Positions 1-7,111 of a stretch of 18,243 nucleotides of DNA are shown here, piece by piece (positions within the stretch are counted from its first letter, which is position 1; each line of letters starts with the position of its first letter). The position numbers and the translations under genes are program-made. Source of the DNA: JAHIEZ01 sp964598275 (lineage in GTDB: Bacteria; Patescibacteriota; Microgenomatia; UBA12405); contig CAZRAZ010000014.1 in the NCBI GenBank assembly GCA_964598275.1, positions 1 to 18,243 on the forward strand. Reading direction: 5' to 3'. A model generated the notes under the pieces. That model worked only from the letters and a program-made list of their open reading frames with translations, did no database searches and was not told where the DNA came from.

Positions 1-2663
1 TATTTTTTGCCCGAGCCGCAGGGACAGGGGTCGTTGCGGCCGGGGGTGTTGGCAGAAGAAGTGACCGGTTTGACAATAGGACCTGCCGGTGGGGTTTGGA
101 AAGATGTGTGAGCGCTGACGGTGGTATCTGTGGTTGTGGGGGCAAACATTTGACCACGCTCTTCGGTGGCATCAGCAGGAGTGATATTTTGAACGGATTG
201 GGCCGGTTCGAGGCGAAAAAGTTTGCGGGCTAAATTATATTCAAATTGGGCCATTAAGGCCTGAAACATGTCGTAACCGGCTTTGCGGTATTCAATTAAG
301 GGATCTTTTTGGGCATAAGACTGGAGGCCGATACTTTGACGAAGGTTATCAAGGGCGGTTAAATGATCGACCCAAAGAGGATCGAGGCTGGTAATAATGG
401 TATAGCTTAAGATGTTGTTGCCAATTTCTTGGCCAAAATAAGCCACTCTTTGAAGCCACTGCTTTTTTAAGATGTCAAATAAAAACTTGTCGGGTTGGTC
501 GACCTTGGCCAAATCGGTGATCAATTGCTGACGACCGGTTTGGGGCAGGGGCAAAATTTCAGAAAATTCCAAAACGACCTTTTCGGCATCAAGTTTTTGA
601 GTATCTTGATTAAGGTTGAGACTGATAATTGCCCGGATTTGTTTTTTGAGATAAGTAAAAACCTGTTTTTGGTTGCGACGGGGATGATTTTTTTCATTTT
701 TTAAGGTTTGGTCGCGAAGATCATAAACAATAGAGCGCTGTTTGTTAATAACATTATCGTATTCAACTAGGTTTTTTCTGATGTCAAAATTGTAGCCTTC
801 GACCTTGATTTGGATCTGCTCTAAAACACGGGAAACCATGGCATGAGTCAGGGGTGTGTTTTCGGGCATATTAAAGCGGGTCATCAGAGAAGAAATACGC
901 TCACCGCCAAAAATACGCATTAACTCGTCTTCAAGAGAGACATAAAATTGGGAATAACCAGGATCGCCTTGACGGCCGGAACGACCACGAAGCTGATTGT
1001 CGATACGACGGGATTCGTGACGTTCGGTACCCAAGACGACCAAGCCACCAAGTTTGACGATGTCGTTATGGTCTTTTTGCCATTGTTTTTTGTCTTCGAT
1101 CAATTCTTTGGGACCACCTAAAATTATGTCAACACCACGGCCGGCCATGTTGGTAGCCACGGTAACGGCACCTTTGGTGCCGGCTTGGGAAATAATTTGG
1201 GCTTCTGATTGGTGATTTTTTGCATTTAAAAGTTGGTGAGGGATGTTTTTTTTGTGGAGTAAGGAAGAAACGATTTGGTTGTTTTCGATGGAGGTGGTGC
1301 CGATTAAAACCGGCTGGCCAGCTTGATGATAATCGGCCACCCGAGCAACTAAGGCCGCGTACTTACCGGCCTTAGTTTTATAAATTAAATCATTATCGTC
1401 GAGACGGGCCAGGGGTTTGTTGGTGGGGATAGAGATAACATCAAGATTGTAAATTTTTTTGAATTCTTCACTTTCGGTGGCGGCGGTACCGGTCATGCCG
1501 GCTAATTTTTGATAAAGGCGGAAATAGTTTTGGAAAGTAATGGTGGCCCAAGTTTGAGATTCCTGCTGAACGGAAACACCTTCTTTGGCTTCGATGGCTT
1601 GATGGAGACCATCAGACCAGCGACGGCCTTCCATAAGGCGGCCGGTGAATTCATCGACAATAATGATTTGACCGTCTTTGACAACATAGTCTTTGTCTTT
1701 ATTAAACAGGCTTTGAGCTTTGATGGCGTTTTCAATGTAGTGGATGGTTTCGAAGGACTGTTCATAAAGATTTTTGACCGACAAAACCCTTTCGACCTTG
1801 CGGATACCATATTCCGACAGGGTGGCTGATTTGGCTTTTTCATCGACAACATAGTCGGTGGGCTGAAGGTCCTGGGCGATTTTGGCAAATTGATAATATT
1901 TATCAACCGGGTTGTTGTTGGGCGAGGAAATTATTAAAGGAGTACGGGCTTCGTCGATTAAGACAAAGTCGACTTCGTCGACAATGGCATAATGGTGAGA
2001 GCGCTGAACTTGTTTGTCTAAACTTGGGGTCATGTGGTCGCGAAGATAATCAAAGCCGAACTCATTGTTGGTGCCATAGGTGACATCGGCCAGATAGGCC
2101 TCTTGCCTGTCGATGGGACGAAGATGGGTTAGCCGGTCGTCAACACTACCTTGCGGATCGGTATAATCAGGATCGAGAATGAAGGATTTGTCGTGGATAA
2201 TGCAGGCGGTGGACAATCCCAAGAAATGAAGGGCTTTGGGATACCAGCCGGCGCCAACTTGGGAAAGGTAGTCATTAGGGGTGATGATGTGAACCCCAAG
2301 GCCAGAAAGGGCGTTTAAATAAGCAGGAAAGATAACGGCATGGGTTTTACCTTCACCGGTTTTTTGTTCGGCAATAGCGCCTTGGTGAAGAGTGAGAGCG
2401 GCCATTAACTGAACATCGTAAGCTCTTTCACCAATGGTTCTTTTGATGGCTTCGCGGACAACGGCAAAGACTGGAATTAAAATATCGTCTGCTGATTGGC
2501 CGGTTTTTAACTGTTTTTGAAATTTCTTAGTTTGATTTTTTAGTTTTTTGTCGGAAAATTTAGTGTATTTTGATTCCAAAGCATTGACTTTTTCTATGAG
2601 AGGACGATAAGAGCGGAGTCGGCGAGTATCTTCATTAAATAAGTTTTTGAGGGCAGCAAACAT
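1..2663 (-). CDS. secA: SecA preprotein translocase ATPase (3' end cut by window edge)
   Basis: SecA is the cytosolic ATPase motor that drives preproteins through the SecYEG channel. The reading frame is open from the ATG at 2663 to position 1 (887 complete codons). Visible landmarks are Walker A GEGKT at residues 103-107, the NDYLS and TNNEFGFDYLRD segments, the DEVD Walker B box near residues 229-232 followed by LIDEARTPLIIS, the EFTGRLMEGRRWSDGLHQAIEAKE region, MTGTAATE, and NMAGRGVDIILGG plus QLRGRSGRQGDPG of the second helicase domain. The C-terminus carries a Pro/Thr-rich linker and the zinc-binding SEC-C motif CPCGSGKK (880-887); the next codon begins TA, fitting the usual Tyr. Only a few residues should be missing. 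A TATAAT lies 6 bases upstream of the ATG with no ribosome binding site. It lies downstream of serS but appears to have its own promoter. Identity is certain from motif content. Confidence 0.98.
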   Translation of the reverse strand, partial: MFAALKNLFNEDTRRLRSYRPLIEKVNALESKYTKFSDKKLKNQTKKFQKQLKTGQSADDILIPVFAVVREAIKRTIGERAYDVQLMAALTLHQGAIAEQKTGEGKTHAVIFPAYLNALSGLGVHIITPNDYLSQVGAGWYPKALHFLGLSTACIIHDKSFILDPDYTDPQGSVDDRLTHLRPIDRQEAYLADVTYGTNNEFGFDYLRDHMTPSLDKQVQRSHHYAIVDEVDFVLIDEARTPLIISSPNNNPVDKYYQFAKIAQDLQPTDYVVDEKAKSATLSEYGIRKVERVLSVKNLYEQSFETIHYIENAIKAQSLFNKDKDYVVKDGQIIIVDEFTGRLMEGRRWSDGLHQAIEAKEGVSVQQESQTWATITFQNYFRLYQKLAGMTGTAATESEEFKKIYNLDVISIPTNKPLARLDDNDLIYKTKAGKYAALVARVADYHQAGQPVLIGTTSIENNQIVSSLLHKKNIPHQLLNAKNHQSEAQIISQAGTKGAVTVATNMAGRGVDIILGGPKELIEDKKQWQKDHNDIVKLGGLVVLGTERHESRRIDNQLRGRSGRQGDPGYSQFYVSLEDELMRIFGGERISSLMTRFNMPENTPLTHAMVSRVLEQIQIKVEGYNFDIRKNLVEYDNVINKQRSIVYDLRDQTLKNEKNHPRRNQKQVFTYLKKQIRAIISLNLNQDTQKLDAEKVVLEFSEILPLPQTGRQQLITDLAKVDQPDKFLFDILKKQWLQRVAYFGQEIGNNILSYTIITSLDPLWVDHLTALDNLRQSIGLQSYAQKDPLIEYRKAGYDMFQALMAQFEYNLARKLFRLEPAQSVQNITPADATEERGQMFAPTTTDTTVSAHTSFQTPPAGPIVKPVTSSANTPGRNDPCPCGSGKK

Positions 2664-2669
2664 GAGTTT

Positions 2670-2675
2670 ATTATA
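2670..2675 (-). promoter_or_regulatory. -10 box of secA, leaderless spacing
   Basis: On the minus strand TATAAT ends 6 bases before the secA ATG. This is a perfect consensus -10, and the predicted transcription start falls on or next to the start codon. I see no convincing -35, because the GC-rich hairpin at 2687-2718 occupies that position. No Shine-Dalgarno sequence is present. Confidence 0.6.
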
Positions 2676-2686
2676 CTCTAAGTAGC

Positions 2687-2718
2687 CAAACCCCTCCGAA
2701 GAAGATCGGAGGGGTTTG
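2687..2718. repeat. Perfect GC-rich inverted repeat between serS and secA
   Basis: Thirteen bases (CAAACCCCTCCGA, 2687-2699) are repeated in perfect inverted form at 2706-2718 around a 6-base loop. It lies downstream of the serS stop and just upstream of the secA promoter. It may mark the serS transcript end, but on the minus strand no U-tract follows the stem, so it is not a classical intrinsic terminator. A T-run (2733-2739) lies on the plus-strand side, 14 bases past the stem. The CCTCCGA/TCGGAGG core is shared with the palindromic elements near and in uvrB, so it may belong to the same loose repeat class. Confidence 0.6.
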
Positions 2719-2744
2719 ACGGATGGCTCCTCTTTTTTTGTAAT

Positions 2745-4007
2745 TTAGGGGGCGGAAATAAGATTAAAGCCGGTTAAGAGTTGAAGGCAGAGCGGAATTT
2801 TTATCGAGCCGTCTTTTTGTTGGAAATTTTCGATAATAGCCAGAACAGCCCGATCGGTAATCAGGGTGGCGTTTAAAATATGAACAAATTGATTTTTGCC
2901 GTTAATTTTGGTTTTGATATTAAGGCGGCGGGCCTGATAGTCGGTGCAATTGCTGCAACTTTGGGTTTCGCGGTAGGCCTTTTGGCCGGGAAACCAACAA
3001 TTAATATCAAACATACGCCGGTTTGGTTGGGGCAGATCACCGGTACAAGCGGCAACGATTTGATAGGGCAGGCCTAATTCCTGCATTAACTCTTCTTCAT
3101 TGGCCAGCATTTCTTGGCAGAGTTGATCAGAAAGATTGGTGTCAGGTAGGCAAAAAACGTTCATTTCGACCTTATTAAAAAAGTGAACCCGAAAAAGACC
3201 ACGGGTGTCTTTGCCATAGGTGCCTGATTCGCGACGAAAACAGGGAGAAAAATTAACATATTTTAGGGGTAAAAGATTTGGATCGATGATTTCGTCCATA
3301 TGGTAAGGGACAACCGAGTGTTCGGAACTGCTGATGAAAATAAGGTCGTCTTCGGGAATGGAATAATAAGCATTGTCGAGATTTTTGTTGCTGGTGTAGC
3401 CCATTTTTGCTTCGGAATTTTTTTTGATCATGGCCGGAGGAATCATGGCCCGCCAACCCTTTTTAACCAATTTTTGAAAGGCGTAAAACATGACGGCCAT
3501 TTCCAGAACAGCGGCCTGATTCTTAAAATAACCAAAGCGAGATCCAGACACTTTGGCGGCGTGTTTGACATCGAGAATGTCTAAATTTTGGCCCAAATCG
3601 ATGTGATCGAGAGGGGTAAAATCAAATTTTGGCAATTCTCCGACTGTTTTGATAACCTGGTTGTTGCTGTCGTCAATGCCCACGGGAGTGTCGTCGGAGG
3701 GAAGGTTAGGAATAAGTTCAAGAAGATCAGTTAACCGTTGAGCTGTTTCGTCTAATTTAGGTTGGAGTTGTTTTTGCTTTTCTTTTAGTTTTTGGGCTTG
3801 GGCCAAAATTAAGGGGTCCGGCTGGCCTTTGATTCGAGAGGAAAGTTGGTTTTGTTCGGCCCGCAGAGTTTCGATTTGGCTTAAAATTTGGCGGTATTTT
3901 TGATCGGCGGACAAGACCTGGTCAACCAAAGTGGAATCTTTTTGACGGTTTTTGAGAGCGGTTTTGACAAGGTCGGGTTGGTCTCGAAGTAAATTGATGT
4001 CAATCAT
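2745..4007 (-). CDS. serS: Seryl-tRNA synthetase
   Basis: A class II aminoacyl-tRNA synthetase charging tRNA-Ser, 420 residues, the usual bacterial length. The N-terminal residues 1-110 are rich in charged heptads (tRNA-binding coiled-coil arm). The catalytic domain shows motif 2 (FSPCFRRESGTYGKDTRGLFR followed by HFFNKVEM), the TGDL segment, and YRETQSCSNCTDYQARRLNI, all diagnostic of SerRS. Motif 3 is atypical: LNATLITDR replaces the glycine-rich bacterial LNGSGLAVGR pattern and appears one residue shorter, although the arginine and the following AIIENFQ are kept. The LNAT string recalls archaeal and eukaryotic SerRS. The HD hydrolase gene ends 20 bases upstream. A TAAAAT box lies 9 bases before the ATG and no ribosome binding site is seen. 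Identity is sure; the meaning of the motif 3 change is not. Confidence 0.97.
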   Translation of the reverse strand: MIDINLLRDQPDLVKTALKNRQKDSTLVDQVLSADQKYRQILSQIETLRAEQNQLSSRIKGQPDPLILAQAQKLKEKQKQLQPKLDETAQRLTDLLELIPNLPSDDTPVGIDDSNNQVIKTVGELPKFDFTPLDHIDLGQNLDILDVKHAAKVSGSRFGYFKNQAAVLEMAVMFYAFQKLVKKGWRAMIPPAMIKKNSEAKMGYTSNKNLDNAYYSIPEDDLIFISSSEHSVVPYHMDEIIDPNLLPLKYVNFSPCFRRESGTYGKDTRGLFRVHFFNKVEMNVFCLPDTNLSDQLCQEMLANEEELMQELGLPYQIVAACTGDLPQPNRRMFDINCWFPGQKAYRETQSCSNCTDYQARRLNIKTKINGKNQFVHILNATLITDRAVLAIIENFQQKDGSIKIPLCLQLLTGFNLISAP

Positions 4008-4016
4008 GGATGGCTT

Positions 4017-4022
4017 ATTTTA
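4017..4022 (-). promoter_or_regulatory. Candidate -10 box of serS (TGcTAAAAT)
   Basis: TAAAAT preceded by TGC, an extended -10 form, ends 9 bases before the serS ATG on the minus strand and lies within the 20-base gap after the HD gene stop. It would give a very short or absent 5' leader. Confidence 0.45.
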
Positions 4023-4027
4023 GCAGA

Positions 4028-4624
4028 TTAAAGACCGATGTCGGTAGCGATAGACTGGAGGGCCTGAAGACAAATTTCGATAAACTTGTCGACGGGAATG
4101 TTTAAACCCTCGGGGTTTTGGCACTGCGAAACTTCATTTCGTCTAGTGCCGGTGGCAAAACGCGGTTCTTTGTAAAAACGCTTGATAACCGATGAGGCTT
4201 TGACATCGGCTAAATGGCGACTGGGATAAACAAGGGCGACGGCAACGATTAAACCGGTAAGAGAATCGGCGCAAAATATAGCCCACTGGGCTTTTGAGGA
4301 AGTTTGAACGCCGGTTAGCGAGGGGGCGTGAGCTTTGATAATTTGGTCAACGGTGTCGCTAATTTCCAGATTTTGTTTTGACAGAGCTTCTTTGGTTTTG
4401 TTGGGGTGGTTGGTTTTAAAATCGCCGGCATAATCAATGTCGTGGATAAGACCGGCCAAAAGCCAATCGTCTTTTGAGGGTTCCCCTGCCCCTATTTGGC
4501 CTTGAGAAAGGAGATGGTCGTAGATGGCACCCATACAAGCTTCCAGAGCCAAAGAGTGATAAAAAATATTGGTTTCTAAGGTTTTTTTAACGGCGTCGTA
4601 GTAAGGTTGGCGATGATAAGACAT
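4028..4624 (-). CDS. HD-domain phosphohydrolase (HDIG-type, function unknown)
   Basis: A 198-residue HD superfamily protein. Metal-binding candidates are H23 (FYHSLALEA), the H61-D62 doublet in LAGLIHDIDYAGDF, H99 (IIKAHAP) and D120 (CADSLTGLIVAVALV). The later segments LADVKASSVIKRFY and PVDKFIEICLQALQ match the common uncharacterised HDIG proteins of about 190 residues found in many anaerobes and candidate phyla. The family is expected to hydrolyse a phosphate ester or nucleotide; the substrate is unknown. It is divergent from the EF-Tu-like gene at 4702. A TATAAT on the minus strand (4650-4655) lies 25 bases upstream of the ATG, leaving a short leader without a Shine-Dalgarno sequence. Two small inverted repeats inside the gene (4104-4118 and 4120-4150) do not appear to insert extra protein sequence. 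Confidence 0.85.
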   Translation of the reverse strand: MSYHRQPYYDAVKKTLETNIFYHSLALEACMGAIYDHLLSQGQIGAGEPSKDDWLLAGLIHDIDYAGDFKTNHPNKTKEALSKQNLEISDTVDQIIKAHAPSLTGVQTSSKAQWAIFCADSLTGLIVAVALVYPSRHLADVKASSVIKRFYKEPRFATGTRRNEVSQCQNPEGLNIPVDKFIEICLQALQSIATDIGL

Positions 4625-4630
4625 GGTTTG

Positions 4631-4659
4631 TTGGATACTTATGTCGTATATTATATAAT
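4631..4659 (+). promoter_or_regulatory. Promoter of the EF-Tu-like gene (TTGGAT-N17-TATAAT)
   Basis: A -35-like TTGGAT (4631-4636) and a perfect TATAAT (4654-4659) are separated by 17 bases. This predicts a start near 4666 and a 5' leader of about 36 bases. The same AT-rich palindromic segment contains a TATAAT on the minus strand (4650-4655) that could serve the divergent HD gene. Confidence 0.55.
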
Positions 4660-4683
4660 AGTTTTAATTAGTAGTTTTAGTTT

Positions 4684-4693
4684 AAGGGGGGGT
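4684..4693 (+). promoter_or_regulatory. Strong ribosome binding site before a TTG start
   Basis: AAGGGGGGGT resembles the anti-SD complement TAAGGAGGT and lies about 8 bases before the TTG at 4702. It decides the start of a gene that would otherwise lack an obvious initiation codon. It is the clearest Shine-Dalgarno sequence of any gene in the window. Confidence 0.6.
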
Positions 4694-4701
4694 GAAAAAA
4701 A

Positions 4702-4950
4702 TTGGCAAAAAAAGTAGGCAAAATTGTTAACTATTTGGATCGTATCGGAGTGGCGGTGATGGAAGTGGAAATAGGCAGTGTCAAGGTAGGTGACCAAATA
4801 AGAATTGGCGAAGAGAATGAAGGCTTAGAAATGGAAGTAACTTCGATGCAGATGGATCATTTAGCGGTTGATGAGGTGAAGAAAGGACAGGATTGTGGAT
4901 TAAAAGTAGAATCAGAAGTTAAAAAGGGCAGTAGTGTTTATAAACTTTAA
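4702..4950 (+). CDS. Small EF-Tu domain 2-like protein (translation elongation factor-like)
   Basis: An 82-residue single-domain protein starting at TTG. The pattern GKIVNYLDRIGVAVMEVE...VKVGDQIRIG...MEVTSMQMDH...VKKGQDCGLKVE...VYKL is that of the translation-protein beta-barrel (EF-Tu/IF-2 domain 2), including the characteristic 'S-MQ--H--V--AKKG--VGLK' stretch. Stand-alone proteins of this size occur in many bacteria and archaea and are usually annotated as elongation factor-like; their role is not established. No GTPase domain is present. The gene has its own promoter, a leader of about 36 bases and a strong ribosome binding site. It is convergent with lysS: the two stop codons share TTAA (4947-4950). 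Family membership is well supported; function is not known. Confidence 0.85.
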   Translation: MAKKVGKIVNYLDRIGVAVMEVEIGSVKVGDQIRIGEENEGLEMEVTSMQMDHLAVDEVKKGQDCGLKVESEVKKGSSVYKL

Positions 4951-6416
4951 TCGATGTTCTCTTCTTTTTTTAAGGAGGGGAAGAGGATGACGTCTTTGAC
5001 GGTGGCTTGATTGGTGAGAAATTGGGTGAGGCGGTCTACGCCCATACCCCAGCCGGCGGTTGGCGGCATGCCGTATTCAAGAGCACGGATGTAGTCATGG
5101 TCGAACTGCATGGCATCAAGAGCGCCTTTTTTGGCTAAAGCCTCCTCTTCTAACCAACGATTTTTTTGATCGACCGGGTCGTTTAGTTCGTTGTAGGCTT
5201 TTAAGAGTTCGGCACCGGCAGCCAGAAGCTGGAAAGAGGCAATTTTTTCGGGGTCATTTGCCTTTCTCTTGGCTAAGGCAATCATAGAGGCAGGATAATC
5301 GGTGATAAAAGTAGGCTCGATAATGTAGGGACGGACTTTTTCTTTGTAAAGACTATCAAAAAGAGCTCTAAGACCAATGGCTTGGCTGATGTCAATTTTG
5401 ATGTCGGCAGAAGCAAGGGCTTCTTTAAAATCGGCTTCGTTTTTTATCAGATCTATATTGATACCGGTTTTGTCAAGAATGGCTTGACGAAAGCTGAGTC
5501 TTTTGAAAGGTGGGGTGAAATCTAATTTTTGGCCCTGAAAAGTAAGCCGGAGAGAGTCTTTGACGGTTTTTATGAGATGAGTGATTAGTTTTTCGGTAAA
5601 TTTCATTAAAACAGCGTAATCGACATAGGCCCAGTAAAATTCGACTTGAGTAAATTCGGGATTGTGAAAGCGGGAAACACCTTCATTTCTGAAATCACGA
5701 CTGACTTCGTAAACTTTTTCTAAACCACCAACGATTAATCTTTTTAGATAAAGCTCGTCGGAAATGCGAAGATACATGTCGGTATCGAGAGTATTGTGGT
5801 GAGTAACAAAGGGCTGGGCCGAGGCGCCACCATAAACCGGCTGAAGAATGGGGGTTTCCACTTCCAAAAAGCCGTGATCATCGAGAAAGGCGCGCAGAGC
5901 GGTTAAGATTTTGCTCCTGGTTTTGAAAACTTCAAGAACTTCGGGGTTGACAATTAAATCGAGGTAACGTTGGCGATAGCGGTCTTCAACATCTTTGAGG
6001 CCGTGCCATTTTTCCGGCAAAGGACGAACGGATTTGGCTAAAATTTGAAAAGAAGAAACATCAATGGTGATTTCTCCGGATTTAGTGGTGACAACAGTAC
6101 CTTTGGCGCTGACAAGATCACCAATGTCTAAAAGTGAGATTAAGTCAAATTGACCTTTGGAAATATTTTTTTTCTGGAAAAAAAGCTGGATTTTACCGGT
6201 ACGGTCAAGAAGGTCGGTAAATAAAATCTGACCATGACCACGACGGGTAAGAAGACGGCCGGCAACGGTAACAATTTTCCCCATGGATTTTCTGGCTTGC
6301 TGACAAGATTGTTTTTGGCTTAGGTTTGGCTGGGGATAGGGATCGATTTTAAGTTGCCGCAAGTGTTCAATTTTTTCAAGACGGTGTTTCTTTATCTGCG
6401 AAAGTTTGGTAGCCAT
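4947..6416 (-). CDS. lysS: Lysyl-tRNA synthetase, class II
   Basis: A 489-residue enzyme charging tRNA-Lys. An N-terminal OB-fold anticodon-binding domain spans about residues 46-128 (GKIVTVAGRLLTRRG, ILFTDLLDRTGKIQLF). The class II catalytic core shows GFLEVETPILQPVYGGASAQPF (183-203), motif 2 YEVSRDFRNEGVS (FRNEG at 242-246), NPEFTQVEFYWAY, the ELLKAYNELNDPVDQ segment (403-417) and motif 3 GWGMGVDRL (455-463). Length and domain order are those of ordinary bacterial LysRS. It follows greA on the same strand with a 21-base gap, inside which a TAAAAT box sits 5 bases before the ATG; no ribosome binding site is visible. The 3' end overlaps the convergent EF-Tu-like gene by 4 bases. Confidence 0.98.
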   Translation of the reverse strand: MATKLSQIKKHRLEKIEHLRQLKIDPYPQPNLSQKQSCQQARKSMGKIVTVAGRLLTRRGHGQILFTDLLDRTGKIQLFFQKKNISKGQFDLISLLDIGDLVSAKGTVVTTKSGEITIDVSSFQILAKSVRPLPEKWHGLKDVEDRYRQRYLDLIVNPEVLEVFKTRSKILTALRAFLDDHGFLEVETPILQPVYGGASAQPFVTHHNTLDTDMYLRISDELYLKRLIVGGLEKVYEVSRDFRNEGVSRFHNPEFTQVEFYWAYVDYAVLMKFTEKLITHLIKTVKDSLRLTFQGQKLDFTPPFKRLSFRQAILDKTGINIDLIKNEADFKEALASADIKIDISQAIGLRALFDSLYKEKVRPYIIEPTFITDYPASMIALAKRKANDPEKIASFQLLAAGAELLKAYNELNDPVDQKNRWLEEEALAKKGALDAMQFDHDYIRALEYGMPPTAGWGMGVDRLTQFLTNQATVKDVILFPSLKKEENID

Positions 6417-6421
6417 GACTT

Positions 6422-6427
6422 ATTTTA
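6422..6427 (-). promoter_or_regulatory. Candidate -10 box of lysS (TAAAAT)
   Basis: TAAAAT on the minus strand ends 5 bases before the lysS ATG, inside the 21-base gap after greA. It suggests a leaderless lysS transcript in addition to any read-through from greA. Confidence 0.45.
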
Positions 6428-6437
6428 CACAAAAAAG

Positions 6438-6902
6438 CTAGTTTATGGAAATTATCTTGTAGGAAATTTTGCCAATCGGGGCTTCGACTTCAATTTCTTG
6501 ATTGATTTTTTTACCCAAAAGAGCTTGACCGACGGGAGAAATATAAGAAATCCTGTTTTGAGAAGGGTCGGCTTCAAGCTCGTCAACTATTTGAAATTCT
6601 CTTTGCTCGGAAGAAGAAAGTTTGAGAGTAACCGTGCAGCCAAGCTGGACAACATCGCAATTTATCTTTTGTTTGTTAAGGATTTTGGCGTTGTTGATAG
6701 AGGTTTCCAGTTTTTCGATCTTAGCAATGACAACTTCTAACTCTTCTTTTAGCTGTTGGGCTAAACCATCTTCGCCGGACTCATCGGGTTGAGCCACTTC
6801 CTCAATTTGAATGACGAGATGTTGCTGTTTTTGTTTTAAGTCAGCCAGTTCTTGAGTCAGCCTGGTGTGGCCTTCTTGGGTAAGGAGAGTGTTTTGTGTC
6901 AT
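6438..6902 (-). CDS. greA: Transcript cleavage factor GreA (divergent coiled-coil tip)
   Basis: A 154-residue Gre factor that would enter the RNA polymerase secondary channel and stimulate cleavage of backtracked RNA. The N-terminal coiled coil runs from about residue 8 to 75 (LTQEGHTRLTQELADLK... ending SINNAKILN); the C-terminal FKBP-like domain contains VQLGCTVTL, EFQIVDELEADPSQNRISYISPVGQALLGK and IGKISYKIISI. These match GreA closely. The tip is unusual: the conserved GDLxENAEY motif carrying the two metal-coordinating acids is replaced by PDESGEDGL (39-47). Acidic residues D40, E41, E44 and D45 remain, so activity is plausible but not assured. It is divergent from the sortase gene and followed by lysS. 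Candidate -10 boxes (TAATAT, TATTTT) lie 12-15 bases upstream. A Gfh-type inhibitor is a possible alternative role. Confidence 0.93.
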   Translation of the reverse strand: MTQNTLLTQEGHTRLTQELADLKQKQQHLVIQIEEVAQPDESGEDGLAQQLKEELEVVIAKIEKLETSINNAKILNKQKINCDVVQLGCTVTLKLSSSEQREFQIVDELEADPSQNRISYISPVGQALLGKKINQEIEVEAPIGKISYKIISIN

Positions 6903-7111
6903 TTTTTGCCAAATAAAATATTATGTTTGATAAAGAAGGGGGAAACTTCTATTTGGCTTAGCAAATAGAAAATTTGCCAAAAATAAGGTCTTCTTTGATT
7001 AAAATATGGCTTGAAACAAGCCGATTGAGGAAGCTGATTTTTGACATGGTGTAAATCTTAATCAAAATTGGGTCTTTTGTCAAATAGCCATAGTCTGTAC
7101 AATAAGAAAGG
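6903..7111. other. Divergent intergenic region with several inverted repeats
   Basis: This 209-base gap between greA (minus) and the sortase gene (plus) holds no open frame I can support. It contains a 9-bp hairpin, TTCTATTTG/CAAATAGAA (6947-6955 with 6962-6970, 6-base loop). It also has a short perfect hairpin GGCTTG-AAA-CAAGCC (7008-7022). A longer-range 9-bp inverted repeat TTTGATTAA/TTAATCAAA (6994-7002 with 7058-7066) encloses the second hairpin. GGTCTT occurs twice (6988 and 7071). The arrangement could be operator sites or a folded RNA of about 75 bases; neither is proven. No tRNA-like cloverleaf or known riboswitch core is recognised. Confidence 0.5.
7077..7103 (+). promoter_or_regulatory. 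Candidate promoter of the sortase gene
   Basis: TTGTCA (7077-7082) and TACAAT (7098-7103) are separated by 15 bases, shorter than ideal. The -10 ends 8 bases before the ATG at 7112, so the transcript would begin at or just before the start codon. The AAAGG directly abutting the ATG is too close to act as a normal ribosome binding site. Confidence 0.45.

Noticed and set aside
1502..1906. Overlapping open frames on both strands within secA (for example 1509-1829 plus, 1502-1906 minus).
   Set aside because: The SecA frame is continuous and matches the family throughout; these are shadows in other frames without start signals.
2687..2718. Intrinsic terminator for serS.
   Set aside because: On the minus strand the stem is followed by GGCTACTTAGAG, with no U-run; the only T-run lies on the plus-strand side, 14 bases away and with no plus-strand gene to terminate. 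Kept as a repeat only.
4104..4150. Two adjacent inverted repeats inside the HD hydrolase gene (AAACCC/GGGTTT and GGCACT...AGTGCC), considered as another in-frame palindromic element.
   Set aside because: The encoded protein lines up with the HDIG family as I recall it (FAxGVNRE..xCEEiGL..EEFIEI) with at most one extra residue, so there is no visible insertion, and the sequence does not match the uvrB elements.
7041..7069. TTGACA at 7041-7046 as the sortase -35.
   Set aside because: No TANNNT-like -10 lies 16-18 bases downstream; the TTGTCA/TACAAT pair closer to the gene fits better.
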